In this document: positions 24,590 to 32,892 of the stretch, piece by piece
How the letters are laid out: the number at the start of each line of letters is the position of its first letter
Numbering within the stretch: the stretch's first letter is position 1
DNA from: Eubacterium sp. MSJ-21
GTDB taxonomy: Bacteria > Bacillota > Clostridia > Lachnospirales > Lachnospiraceae
Length of the DNA stretch: 64,000 nucleotides
Assembly: GCF_018918185.1 (NCBI RefSeq)
Contig: NZ_JAHLPZ010000007.1
Coordinates: 1 to 64,000 of the forward strand
Direction of reading: 5' to 3'
The notes under the pieces: generated by a model
Seen by the model: the letters and a program-made list of their open reading frames with translations, nothing else
Database searches by the model: none
Told to the model about the DNA's origin: nothing
Translations under genes and position numbers: made by a program

Positions 24590-27031
24590 ATGAAGAAGAT
24601 GGCTGATTTCGATAAGGAAAGCTTCAAGAAGGACGTCATTAACAACGTCAAAAACCTTTTCCGTAAGACAATCGATGAAGCAACACAGGAACAGGTATTT
24701 CAGGCAGTGTCCTACGCAGTGAAGGATCATATCATTGATCGCTGGATTGCTACGCAGAAGGCATACGAGGAGAAGAATGCAAAGACTGTTTACTACCTGT
24801 CTATGGAGTTCCTTATGGGTCGTGCACTTGGTAATAATATGATCAACCTCACATGCTATGAGCAGGTGAAGGAAGCATTGTCAGAGCTTGGTTTTGACCT
24901 GAACGTAATCGAGGATCAGGAGCCGGATGCAGCACTTGGTAATGGTGGTCTTGGTAGACTGGCTGCATGTTTCCTGGATTCCCTTGCTACATTGAACTAC
25001 CCGGCATATGGCTGCGGTATCCGTTATCGTTACGGTATGTTCAAGCAGGCAATCGAGAATGGTTACCAGATTGAGAAGCCGGATAACTGGTTGAAGAATG
25101 GCAATCCATTTGAGGTAAAGCGCCCGGAGTATGAAGTAGAGGTTAAGTTCGGTGGCTATGTAGCGACTGAATGCAGAGAGGGAAAGAATTATTTCGTACA
25201 CAAGGATTATCAGGCAGTTCGTGCTATCCCATATGATCTTCCGATCATCGGATATGGCAATAATGTTGTAAATACACTTCGTATCTGGGATGCAGAGCCG
25301 GTACAGGAGTTCAATCTTAATTCATTTGATAAGGGTGAGTATCAGAACGCCGTTGAGCAGGCAAATCTGGCTCGTAACATCGTTGAGGTACTTTATCCAA
25401 ACGATAACCATTATTCAGGTAAGGAGCTTCGCTTAAAGCAGCAGTACTTCTTCGTATCTGCTTCTGTACAGAGAGCCATCCTGAAGTTCAAGGAGAACAA
25501 CGCAGATATCCATGACCTTCCAAACAAGGTTACATTCCAGTTGAACGATACACATCCAACTGTAACAGTAGCAGAGCTTATGAGAATCCTTGTGGATGAG
25601 GAGAACCTCGAGTGGGATGATGCCTGGGATATCACATGCAGAACATGCGCATATACAAACCATACAATCATGGCTGAGGCACTTGAGAAGTGGCCAATCG
25701 ACCTCTTCCAGAAGCTTCTTCCTAGAGTATATCAGATCGTGGATGAGATCAACCGTAGATTCGTGCTTAAGATCGAAGATATGTATCCGGGCAACCAGGA
25801 TAAGGTTCGCAGCATGGCTATCCTCTATGATGGTCAGGTTAAGATGGCACACCTTGCAATCGCCGGATCTTACTCCGTAAATGGTGTAGCACAGCTTCAT
25901 ACAGAGATCTTAAAGAAGCGTGAGCTTCGTGATTTCTACGAGATGCGTCCGGAGCAGTTCAACAACAAGACAAACGGTATTACACAGAGAAGATTCCTTC
26001 TCCATGCAAACCCATTGCTTGCTGATTGGGCTACAAAGAAGGTCGGCGACGGCTGGATCACAGATCTTCCGGTGCTTGAAGGTCTGAAGAAGTACGCAAC
26101 AGACAAGAAGGCTCAGAAGGAGTTCATGGACATTAAGTACAAGAACAAGGTTCGTCTGGCTGAGTACATCAAGGAACACAATGGTATCGATGTAGATCCG
26201 AACTCTATCTTCGATGTTCAGGTTAAGAGACTTCATGAGTACAAGAGACAGCAGCTTAACATCCTTCATGTGATGCATCTGTACAATGAGTTGAAGGCAA
26301 ACCCGGATATGGATTTTGAGCCGACAACATTTATCTTCGGTGCAAAGGCAGCTGCCGGTTACAAGACAGCAAAGCTTACAATCAAGCTGATCAACTCTGT
26401 AGCAGACGTGATCAACAACGATAAGTCTATCAAGGGTAAGATCAAGGTTGTATTCATCGAGAACTACCGTGTATCAAACGCAGAAATTATCTTCGCAGCA
26501 GCAGATGTATCGGAGCAGATCTCAACAGCTTCCCGTGAGGCTTCCGGTACAGGTAACATGAAGTTCATGTTGAACGGTGCTGTTACACTTGGTACGATGG
26601 ATGGTGCAAACGTAGAGATCGTAGAGGAAGTTGGTAAGGAGAACGCATTTATCTTCGGACTTTCAGCTGAGGAAGTAATGAAGTATGAGAAGGATGGCGG
26701 TTACTATCCAATGGACATCTACAATTCAAATCCAAAGGTTAAGAAGGTTCTTGATCAGCTGGTAGATGGCACTTACTCAAATGGCGATAAGGAATTGTTC
26801 CGTGACTTATATGATTCTCTTGTAATGAAGGACGTATACTTCACATTGAAGGATTTCGATTCTTATGCAGATGCACAGAAGCGTGTAAACAAGGCATACA
26901 AGGATAAGGCTAACTGGGCTAAGATGGTTATGCTGAATACTGCTTGTGCCGGTAAGTTCTCTTCTGATAGAACAATCGAAGAGTATGCACAGGAGATCTG
27001 GAAGCTTGAGAAAGTAGAAGTTACATTGTAA
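24590..27031 (+). CDS. glgP: glycogen/starch/alpha-glucan phosphorylase
   Basis: 813 residues (family about 790-850). The ATG at 24590 follows AAGGAGG. GT35 signatures include DAALGNGGLGRLAACF, HYSGKELRLKQQYFF read in pieces, QLNDTHPTV, and the PLP-binding EASGTGNMKFMLNGA (Lys near 659). It releases glucose-1-P from stored or dietary alpha-glucan by phosphorolysis. Codon use is strongly biased, suggesting high expression. A terminator follows at 27089. Confidence 0.97.
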   Translation: MKKMADFDKESFKKDVINNVKNLFRKTIDEATQEQVFQAVSYAVKDHIIDRWIATQKAYEEKNAKTVYYLSMEFLMGRALGNNMINLTCYEQVKEALSELGFDLNVIEDQEPDAALGNGGLGRLAACFLDSLATLNYPAYGCGIRYRYGMFKQAIENGYQIEKPDNWLKNGNPFEVKRPEYEVEVKFGGYVATECREGKNYFVHKDYQAVRAIPYDLPIIGYGNNVVNTLRIWDAEPVQEFNLNSFDKGEYQNAVEQANLARNIVEVLYPNDNHYSGKELRLKQQYFFVSASVQRAILKFKENNADIHDLPNKVTFQLNDTHPTVTVAELMRILVDEENLEWDDAWDITCRTCAYTNHTIMAEALEKWPIDLFQKLLPRVYQIVDEINRRFVLKIEDMYPGNQDKVRSMAILYDGQVKMAHLAIAGSYSVNGVAQLHTEILKKRELRDFYEMRPEQFNNKTNGITQRRFLLHANPLLADWATKKVGDGWITDLPVLEGLKKYATDKKAQKEFMDIKYKNKVRLAEYIKEHNGIDVDPNSIFDVQVKRLHEYKRQQLNILHVMHLYNELKANPDMDFEPTTFIFGAKAAAGYKTAKLTIKLINSVADVINNDKSIKGKIKVVFIENYRVSNAEIIFAAADVSEQISTASREASGTGNMKFMLNGAVTLGTMDGANVEIVEEVGKENAFIFGLSAEEVMKYEKDGGYYPMDIYNSNPKVKKVLDQLVDGTYSNGDKELFRDLYDSLVMKDVYFTLKDFDSYADAQKRVNKAYKDKANWAKMVMLNTACAGKFSSDRTIEEYAQEIWKLEKVEVTL

Positions 27032-27088
27032 TTTTATAGATAGGAATATATGAGCGGCTGTGCGTGCATATGCCGGCTATATGGGAGA

Positions 27089-27119
27089 GGGCTGTCACTG
27101 TTTGGTGGCAGCCTTTTTT
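27089..27119 (+). terminator. intrinsic terminator of glgP
   Basis: GGCTGTCAC pairs with GTGGCAGCC around TGTTTG, followed by TTTTTT. Confidence 0.9.
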
Positions 27120-27129
27120 GGAGCAATGC

Positions 27130-27318
27130 AAGCTGATTGGGTAGAAAATGATAGAACGGGAGAAAATCCCCAACCGGAAGCTACAGAGAAGCAAGCAGGT
27201 TGGGTAGAAAATGGCAGAGCGGGAGAAAATCCCCAACCGGAAGGTAAAGAGAAGCAAGCAGGTTGGGGTAGAAAATGGCGGAACGAGAGAAAGTCCCCAA
27301 CCGGAAGCTAAGAGAAAT
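27130..27318 (+). repeat. array A: three 62-63-bp palindromic tandem repeats
   Basis: Three units begin with TTGGG at about 27137, 27199 and 27262 (period 62-63). Each contains GGTTGGG, a GAAAATGG core and the complementary CCCCAACC about 28 bases later, so every unit can form a hairpin. A linker like GGAAGCTACAGAGAAGCAAGCA joins the units. It ends at the 3' end of the minus-strand nuclease-like gene. An 83-codon plus-strand reading frame across it looks like an artefact of the repeat. Confidence 0.85.
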
Positions 27319-28075
27319 AGTGCTCGATGATATGTAGGACAAGTTCAGAATCAAGTGGCGTTTGGCGAGATTCATAAGTAAGAATCAAATTGCCGTCAGG
27401 ATAGATATTGTTCCGGCAATAACGTCGGATTTTCGTTAAGGCATTATCGAGATAGTCTTCTTCGCTCATCATCCCCAAGTGCTCCCAATAATAAATTTTC
27501 TTGGTAACAGGATGCTGAATCGTGAAGTCGGGATAGACAGTGTGCGAACCAAGCTGCAAACATGCTTCATATCGAAAAGGAATATGCTTTGAAAATAGAG
27601 TATTGGCAATAAGAACTTCTGATTTGGAACGAACTGGAATACCAGCATAAGTATTATGAATTAAATTTTCTGGATAGTTATTGGATCTTTGATAGTCGGT
27701 CGTCGACCAGGAAACTTCATCATTGAAAACTGCTGAAAGTAGAAGATCGCGATAAGAAGAATCCGGAGATAGAAGTTTGTCAATTCTTCGTTTGTGCGGT
27801 GCAATTTTCAAGCATTTTTTTAGAAATGTAATTTCATCCAAATCATCTTTTAGACGGGCGAGATAGTATTTTTTCTGCATCAATTTATTGGCCAATTTCT
27901 CTTGTGAGCGTGGCAGATAATTCCGCTTCCCTTCAGATATTAGATACCATCGAATATATTCTTTGTCGCGTTCACAAGATATGTTTTCTTCTGGTAGATT
28001 CTTTAGTTTTTGTTGTAACCAGCGTACTTCAGTCAATCGTTGTTCGAGCTCTTTTTGCATTTTTTGTACGTCCAT
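27308..28075 (-). CDS. PD-(D/E)XK nuclease-like protein with N-terminal coiled coil
   Basis: 255 residues from the ATG at 28075 (GGAGG five bases upstream, inside a possible earlier ATG). The first about 110 residues are charged and helical (KMQKELEQRLTEVRWLQQK in part), likely coiled coil. The last about 120 residues show the restriction-endonuclease-like pattern: RSKSE (acidic), IPFRYEACL, VYPDFTI (Asp) and IYYWEHLG (Glu), followed by a Tyr helix. Such proteins are common near repeats in Lachnospiraceae and are usually left as hypothetical. Nuclease activity is inferred from the motif only. It stands between the two palindromic repeat arrays. Confidence 0.6.
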   Translation of the reverse strand: MDVQKMQKELEQRLTEVRWLQQKLKNLPEENISCERDKEYIRWYLISEGKRNYLPRSQEKLANKLMQKKYYLARLKDDLDEITFLKKCLKIAPHKRRIDKLLSPDSSYRDLLLSAVFNDEVSWSTTDYQRSNNYPENLIHNTYAGIPVRSKSEVLIANTLFSKHIPFRYEACLQLGSHTVYPDFTIQHPVTKKIYYWEHLGMMSEEDYLDNALTKIRRYCRNNIYPDGNLILTYESRQTPLDSELVLHIIEHYFS

Positions 28076-28493
28076 AAAAACCTCCATTGTTAGAATAAAA
28101 TGATTATAGTTTTTGAAAAGTGACTAGGAACACGACAGGAAACTGATAGAAAATGTCCCTAGTCACAAAGAAGAAAATGTGATCTGGAGAAGTAGATTCC
28201 AGCCCAGAAAAAGTGTTATGACATGACATAGTTCGGTGCAATTATGCATGTTTCGTTATAATGTTCATTATGTAAAAAATAATGGATAAAAATAAGAACA
28301 TGTAGATAAACTCACTTTAGAAATTAAATGAATTAACCATGCATAGACAATAGCATGAATGATGTTGACTTGTAAAGGACTTTTTGAGTAGAAAATGTAA
28401 GTTTAGGAGATTTGCACAAATTCCAGCGAAAATATGCTGGGGGAAAATAGAGAAGATATAAGATTTGCACTAAACGAAAAATTGAATCGGAGT
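28076..28493. other. 418-base gap with palindromes, no gene
   Basis: It holds GTGACTAGG...CCTAGTCAC (28120-28166; arms about 28 bases apart), a TTCCAGC...GCTGGGGGAA hairpin (28421-28445), and AGATTTGCAC twice (28408-28417 and 28461-28470). The first palindrome has the same shape as the units of arrays A and B (short arms around a GAAAATG core). No ORF is credible. Confidence 0.6.
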
Positions 28494-29273
28494 TTAAATT
28501 GGCTGCATGGACGCCGACATCATGCAATATCCAGCTATATTACAATCGAATAACATGGAAACATTTGCATCTGAAATTCCACCGATGGCGTACACTGGAA
28601 TAGAAGCGGCATTGCAGATTGACTTCAGCCAGTTAATACCTCTTCCCGGAAGTCCCTTTTTACAATCTGTAGTAAAGATATGTCCTGCGGTGATGTAGTC
28701 TGCACCATGTGATTCTGCGAAGATAGCGTCCTCAACACTGTGGATAGAGGTTCCAATCCTTTTGATGTGTGGATATTTTCCACGGAAACTTGCGGAAGAT
28801 ATTGTTATAGATGCGGAAGTATTCTCATGAATCAGGTCATTATCTGAAGTTGCAATAGAGGCATCAGAAATCAGGACAGAACTATTAGATAGGAAATTCT
28901 GAAAATTATTTTGTGCTGAATTGTCTGAGTGACCAAGTAAGTTCGTAAACATAGAAAACGGCAGATGCAGATCTGTACCGAATTCTTCAGCAACCGCAGG
29001 AAAATTGTGCACAATAATATTGGAGGTCAAGTTAGTCGAGGAGAGATAGGAATGCTGCGCAGAGAAAATATCAGCGATAAATGCATGGTATTCTTCTTCA
29101 CTTAAATCTTTCTCTCGAATCAGAATTTTATCGTAAGAATTATTGTTTAAAAGCGCACGAATCTGGCGGGATAAGCAGGTGAGAGGTGTGTCCTCTGCAC
29201 TTGCTAAGCCTGCCTGTTTGTATAATTTATAGCATATAGTTCGATTTGTTACTGCGATTCGTGTTTGCGTCAT
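28494..29273 (-). CDS. thiE: thiamine phosphate synthase-like protein (ThiE/TenI)
   Basis: 259 residues from the ATG at 29273 (AAAGGA upstream, spacing somewhat long). An earlier in-frame ATG at 29405 or 29369 runs into repeat array B, so I prefer the shorter form, which begins RIAVTNRTIC like family members. KILIREKDL, RIGTSIHS, GADYITAGHIF and IPVYAIGGI are TPS-barrel signatures. ThiE joins HMP-PP and thiazole phosphate to thiamine phosphate. The family is usually about 210 residues; the extra length is in the middle and is low in GC. It follows thiH and thiG in the same direction. Confidence 0.75.
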   Translation of the reverse strand: MTQTRIAVTNRTICYKLYKQAGLASAEDTPLTCLSRQIRALLNNNSYDKILIREKDLSEEEYHAFIADIFSAQHSYLSSTNLTSNIIVHNFPAVAEEFGTDLHLPFSMFTNLLGHSDNSAQNNFQNFLSNSSVLISDASIATSDNDLIHENTSASITISSASFRGKYPHIKRIGTSIHSVEDAIFAESHGADYITAGHIFTTDCKKGLPGRGINWLKSICNAASIPVYAIGGISDANVSMLFDCNIAGYCMMSASMQPI

Positions 29274-29351
29274 TATATTCTGCAATCCTTTCGAGGATAT
29301 CATTTGGTAGTTGTGTATATTTCCTAATCTTGGTCGGGCTGTTATAGCATA

Positions 29352-29705
29352 AATTGGGGGAAAATTCATATTGTAGGAAAATTCCCCAACAAATAGGCAA
29401 TTCAATCATGCCAAATTGGGTGAGAAATTGAATAGTCTAAAATTCACCCAATAAGTAGGCGATTCGGTCATGTTAAATTGGGTAAAAATTGAATAGTCTA
29501 AAATTCACCCAACAAATAGGCGATTCGGTCATGTTAAATTGGGTGAAAAATTAAATAGTCTAAAATTCACCCAATAAGTAGGTGATTTGGTCATGACAAA
29601 TTGGGTGAAAATTAAATAGTTCAAAATTCCCCCAATAATTAGGTAATTAGGCTATAGCAAGTTGGGGAGAAAATCTAAATTATAGGAAAACTCCCCAACC
29701 ATTAA
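29352..29705 (-). repeat. array B: six about 62-bp palindromic tandem repeats
   Basis: Units begin with TTGGG at about 29352, 29414, 29475, 29537, 29599 and 29661, a period of 61-62 bases. Each has AATTGGG(T/G)GA and, about 28 bases later, the complementary TTC(A/C)CCCAA, with an AT-rich core and a GGCGATTCGGTCATG-like linker. The first and last copies have CCCC arms, the middle ones CACCC arms, with matching compensatory changes on both sides. The array fills the gap between thiH and the thiE-like gene. Its period equals that of array A. Confidence 0.9.
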
Positions 29706-29751
29706 CTAATTAAGCCATGATTCTACGTGCCTAAATTAGAAAAGTAACTGT

Positions 29752-31119
29752 CTAATTATGATATTCCTCCGTGTACAAGTAGTCATTCAATACTGGCTGC
29801 ATGCCCTGAGCGCGGATGGCATCGTAGATTTCTTCAAAACTACGGTTGTCAGCAATCTCGAACTGTTCATCACCGGCATCTGCAGCATCAGCCTGTGAAC
29901 CGTCATTTACACATGCGAGAGCAGCATCAGCCTGTGCGCGATTATTTGCACTTCTCCGGGCAGAATCTATCTTTGTTACTTCATGCGCTTCGTATTTCTC
30001 CTTGTGGTCGCCGATACCTGTGGATACACCTGCCGAAATCTTTGTTGCGGCGATGCGGATGATGCCGTTACGGAAACGAGCTTCCTCACGGGAAGAAACG
30101 GTGATTGCTGCAAATGGAAGGAACAACCGGTAAGCACATAAGATCTGGCAGAGGACATTTTCGTGGACATCCTTTGGATTGATCTTGTCGTTGTTGATGA
30201 TCGGACGAAGGCGCGGACAGGAAATAGACATTTCTGCATGTGGGTACTTCCGCTGTAGGTAATATACATGCAGGGCTGTTGCAAGCGCATCTGTGTGGTA
30301 ATCGTCAAGACCGAGCAAAGCGGAGAATCCGACGCCACGCATGCCGCCGCGAAGCGCGCGCTCTTGTGCATCAAAACGGTATGGCCATACACGCTTGTGT
30401 CCCATCAGATGAAGTGTCTCGTATTTGTCTGGGTTGTATGTCTCCTGGAATACGGTGATGTAGTCGGCACCGCACTCATGCAGATAGTGGTATTCGTCAG
30501 TATTGACCGGGTAGATCTCCAGACCGATATTCCGGAAATATTTCCGCGCCAGCTTGCACGCTTCACCGATGTATTTTACGTCACTTACAGCGCGGCTCTC
30601 ACCGGTCAGCATCAGGATTTCCTCAATGCCGGAATCTGCAATGACCTTCATCTCTGCTTCCATTTCCGCTTCGGTAAGCTTTTTTCTATGAATGTGGTTG
30701 TAGCAGTTGAAACCGCAGTACACACAGTAATTCTCGCAATAGTTTGCAATGTATAGCGGGGTGAAAATATACACACAGTCGCCAAAATGTGCCAACCGCT
30801 CCTTCTGTGCCAGAGTAGCCATTTCCTCCAAATGCGGAAGTGCAGCAGGAGATAAAAACGCTTTGAAATCCTCGATGCCACAGTGACCCTGCTTTGCATT
30901 TGCAAGGGCTGTGCGCACATCTGCGTCGGTGTAGGCGTTGTAGTCATAGGATTGCATGGCTGCACGTACTTTGTCCTTGATATCTGAATCCAGCACTTCC
31001 ATGCCTTCCATATACTCCATATGGTTGGTGCGGGATGCTGGGTTTTCCTCCAGATCTTTCTTACGCTTTTGCGCTTCGGGTGAGAGGTAAGAATTATCTA
31101 TTGTATATTCTTGTTCCAT
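29752..31119 (-). CDS. thiH: 2-iminoacetate synthase ThiH (radical SAM)
   Basis: 455 residues. The radical-SAM cluster motif is CENYCVYCGF (CxxxCxxC). EIYPVNTDEY, TVFQETYN, MGHKRVWPYRFD and SCPRLRP are ThiH-type, distinguishing it from HydG and from tryptophan lyases. It cleaves tyrosine to dehydroglycine for thiazole formation. The C-terminal part carries an Ala/Asp/Gln-rich insertion (about residues 385-425, including AQADAALACVNDGSQ) just before DEQFEIADNRS, making it longer than the usual about 370. It lies 99 bases after thiG with a CTCC-type site. Confidence 0.92.
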   Translation of the reverse strand: MEQEYTIDNSYLSPEAQKRKKDLEENPASRTNHMEYMEGMEVLDSDIKDKVRAAMQSYDYNAYTDADVRTALANAKQGHCGIEDFKAFLSPAALPHLEEMATLAQKERLAHFGDCVYIFTPLYIANYCENYCVYCGFNCYNHIHRKKLTEAEMEAEMKVIADSGIEEILMLTGESRAVSDVKYIGEACKLARKYFRNIGLEIYPVNTDEYHYLHECGADYITVFQETYNPDKYETLHLMGHKRVWPYRFDAQERALRGGMRGVGFSALLGLDDYHTDALATALHVYYLQRKYPHAEMSISCPRLRPIINNDKINPKDVHENVLCQILCAYRLFLPFAAITVSSREEARFRNGIIRIAATKISAGVSTGIGDHKEKYEAHEVTKIDSARRSANNRAQADAALACVNDGSQADAADAGDEQFEIADNRSFEEIYDAIRAQGMQPVLNDYLYTEEYHN

Positions 31120-31218
31120 TCGTTATTATTCCTCCTTGTTGTAGCCGAGTTTGGAGCAAATCACTCAGAAAAACAGGAAAAGCTCCAAATCATCACATGA
31201 TTTGTCTGAATACAGAAC

Positions 31219-31992
31219 TTACCGCAAAAATCCGGTTAGTGGATCGGAAGCTGCGCTCCCCTTGTCGAGTACACGACCAGGACCAGCCAGATATGCCTTA
31301 CGACCGGCGATAATCGCATCTTTAAATGCACTTGCCATCATTGGAATATCGCCAGCTGTTGCAATGGCTGTATTTGCCATAATGGCAGCAGCGCCCATTT
31401 CCATTGCTTCACAAGCCTGGGAAGGGCGGCCAATGCCGGCATCTACAATGATTGGAAGGTCAATCTCATCAATCAGAATCTGGATGAAATCCTTTGTTGC
31501 AAGTCCTTTATTGGAACCGATTGGGGATGCAAGAGGCATGATACAGGCGGCACCTGCATCTACCAGATCGCGGGCAACATTCAAGTCCGGATACATGTAA
31601 GGCATAACAACAAACCCTTCTTTTGCCAATACCTCGGTTGCTTTGATTGTCTCCTGATTGTCAGGAAGCAGGTATTTGGAATCGCGCATGATTTCAACCT
31701 TGACGAAATCGGTGCCAGCCATTTTCCGTGCAAGGCGGGCGATGCGAATTGCTTCCTCTGCATTTCTTGCGCCGGATGTGTTCGGCAGCAGTGTTACATG
31801 CTCCGGGATAAAGTCCAGAATATTCTCTTCCGGTCTGGTATTGGCACGGCGCAGGGCAAGTGTGACGATTTCTGCATCGGCATATTCAACTGCTGCACGT
31901 ATCAAGTGGGAATTGTATTTTCCGGAACCTAAGATAAAGCGGGAATGAAATTCATGTCCGCCAAGCATAAAAACATCGTTGTTATTCTCCAT
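31219..31992 (-). CDS. thiG: thiazole synthase ThiG
   Basis: 257 residues from the ATG at 31992 with GGAGG eight bases upstream; an in-frame TTG five codons earlier overlaps that site. [33 protein letters not shown] (Schiff-base Lys region), [10 protein letters not shown] and [18 protein letters not shown], read in shorter parts, are ThiG-specific. It builds thiazole phosphate from DXP, dehydroglycine (ThiH) and ThiS-thiocarboxylate. No thiS or thiF is found next to it. The leader carries a candidate HMP-PP riboswitch. Confidence 0.95.
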   Translation of the reverse strand: MENNNDVFMLGGHEFHSRFILGSGKYNSHLIRAAVEYADAEIVTLALRRANTRPEENILDFIPEHVTLLPNTSGARNAEEAIRIARLARKMAGTDFVKVEIMRDSKYLLPDNQETIKATEVLAKEGFVVMPYMYPDLNVARDLVDAGAACIMPLASPIGSNKGLATKDFIQILIDEIDLPIIVDAGIGRPSQACEAMEMGAAAIMANTAIATAGDIPMMASAFKDAIIAGRKAYLAGPGRVLDKGSAASDPLTGFLR

Positions 31993-32083
31993 AGTAAGAA
32001 CCTCCAATTTATGAAATAGTAGTATTGTTTATATCCGCATTCGTTAAATAAAACAAAACAGTCATGCAGATGCCAGTAATATC

Positions 32084-32140
32084 AAAAAAGCCACGCGAAA
32101 AAACCACACCCGTGGTGGTGTGCCCCTTCGCGCAGCCATA
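32084..32140 (-). promoter_or_regulatory. candidate HMP-PP (thiS-motif) riboswitch / terminator in thiG leader
   Basis: On the minus strand, about 20 nt after the predicted start site, a stem GCTGCGCGAA/TTCGCGTGGC (10 pairs) encloses an asymmetric internal loop (GGGGC on one side, GGTTTT on the other) and an inner ACACC/GGTGT hairpin, then runs directly into TTTTTT. A TPP aptamer (CTGAGA, GGGTAATGCCAGC) is absent. A terminator that itself contains a conserved internal loop, upstream of thiazole genes in a clostridium, fits the published terminator-embedded HMP-PP riboswitch class. Assignment rests on architecture and gene context; I did not align the consensus. Confidence 0.5.
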
Positions 32141-32162
32141 TATGACAGAACACTCTGATATT

Positions 32163-32235
32163 ATTATAGACATTCACGGACATATGTCAAGAAAAAGCAA
32201 CAACAATTATAAACGGAAAAAACAATCATAAACGG
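32163..32235 (-). promoter_or_regulatory. consensus thi-operon promoter with upstream direct repeat
   Basis: On the minus strand TTGACA (32190-32185) and TATAAT (32168-32163) are 16 bases apart, a perfect consensus pair. Upstream, the plus-strand 14-mers at 32203-32216 and 32222-32235 (ACAATTATAAACGG and ACAATCATAAACGG) repeat 19 bases apart. They may be a regulator site. The transcript would begin near 32156. Confidence 0.65.
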
Positions 32236-32380
32236 GACGCGGCGGAAATGATAAGCAGAATGGCAGCAACACTTAAAATCCCGATATAAGTTTCAAGTAA
32301 ATAAATAACACACAAAAAACATGGCATGCCACGAAGTATTTATTCATATAATAAAAAGAACAAAAAGAAAGCTGCCGCAT

Positions 32381-32836
32381 ATGAAAGTATTTCCATATAT
32401 TATCGCTGCCGTTATATGTGCGATTGTGGCACCGTGTCTGGTTACGTTTTGTATCAATGGGAAGCAGGGGGATCGTATGAATTCCCTGGAGAATGTCTCA
32501 ACAGGAAGAGATGTGCTCGTGCAGACAAAAGCTGGAAATGACCTGGTTGATGTGGAGGTGTATGTGGCGCATATCATGCCGGGAATTGTGGATGCAAGCG
32601 CAGACGACAGCTATATGCAGGCGCAGGCGGTGGCACTTAGGACAAAGGTGTATTATGCGATGGGAGAAGCAACGGTCATACAGGCCTCAGATCTGGAATT
32701 TCAATATTTTACAGAAGAGGACTATATTGCGAAATGGGGCAGGGAGAATTACAAATCTGTCAAAGCGCGTTATGAGCGGGCAGTGATGGCAACCAGTGGG
32801 AAGATTATTGAGGCACAGAAAGAAGAAAATAATTGA
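32381..32836 (+). CDS. short SpoIID-domain protein
   Basis: 151 residues from the ATG at 32381; no strong ribosome site is seen and an in-frame ATG at 32321 is possible. One membrane segment (FPYIIAAVICAIVAPCLVTF, about 4-23) precedes a SpoIID-like region: VDVEVYVAHIMPGIVDAS and QAQAVALRTKVYYAMG. The catalytic Glu of SpoIID lytic transglycosylases (VAxEMP) reads HIMP here, so activity is doubtful. It is about half the length of B. subtilis SpoIID (about 340). The SpoIIQ-like gene follows 56 bases later, reproducing the spoIID-spoIIQ pair of sporulating Clostridia. Confidence 0.65.
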   Translation: MKVFPYIIAAVICAIVAPCLVTFCINGKQGDRMNSLENVSTGRDVLVQTKAGNDLVDVEVYVAHIMPGIVDASADDSYMQAQAVALRTKVYYAMGEATVIQASDLEFQYFTEEDYIAKWGRENYKSVKARYERAVMATSGKIIEAQKEENN

Positions 32837-32892
32837 ATAAAAGGAAAATAATGTGTCCATACTAGCATTAGCAAACCAAAAGGAGGCAGAGT

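Noticed and set aside
27060-27311. 83-codon plus-strand ORF
   Set aside because: It is made of the glgP terminator and array A repeats, has no ribosome site, and its repeats follow the DNA palindromes.
29273-29405. N-terminal extension of the thiE-like gene
   Set aside because: The added codons are repeat array B sequence and lack a ribosome site, while the internal ATG gives a family-like N-terminus.
27130-29705. CRISPR-like arrays
   Set aside because: The period of about 62 bases resembles CRISPR spacing, but the whole unit including the part between arms is repeated, there are no unique spacers, and no cas genes lie nearby.
31993-32160. TPP riboswitch before thiG
   Set aside because: None of the CTGAGA or GGGTAATGCCAGC core elements occurs on the minus strand; the HMP-PP-type terminator leader fits better.
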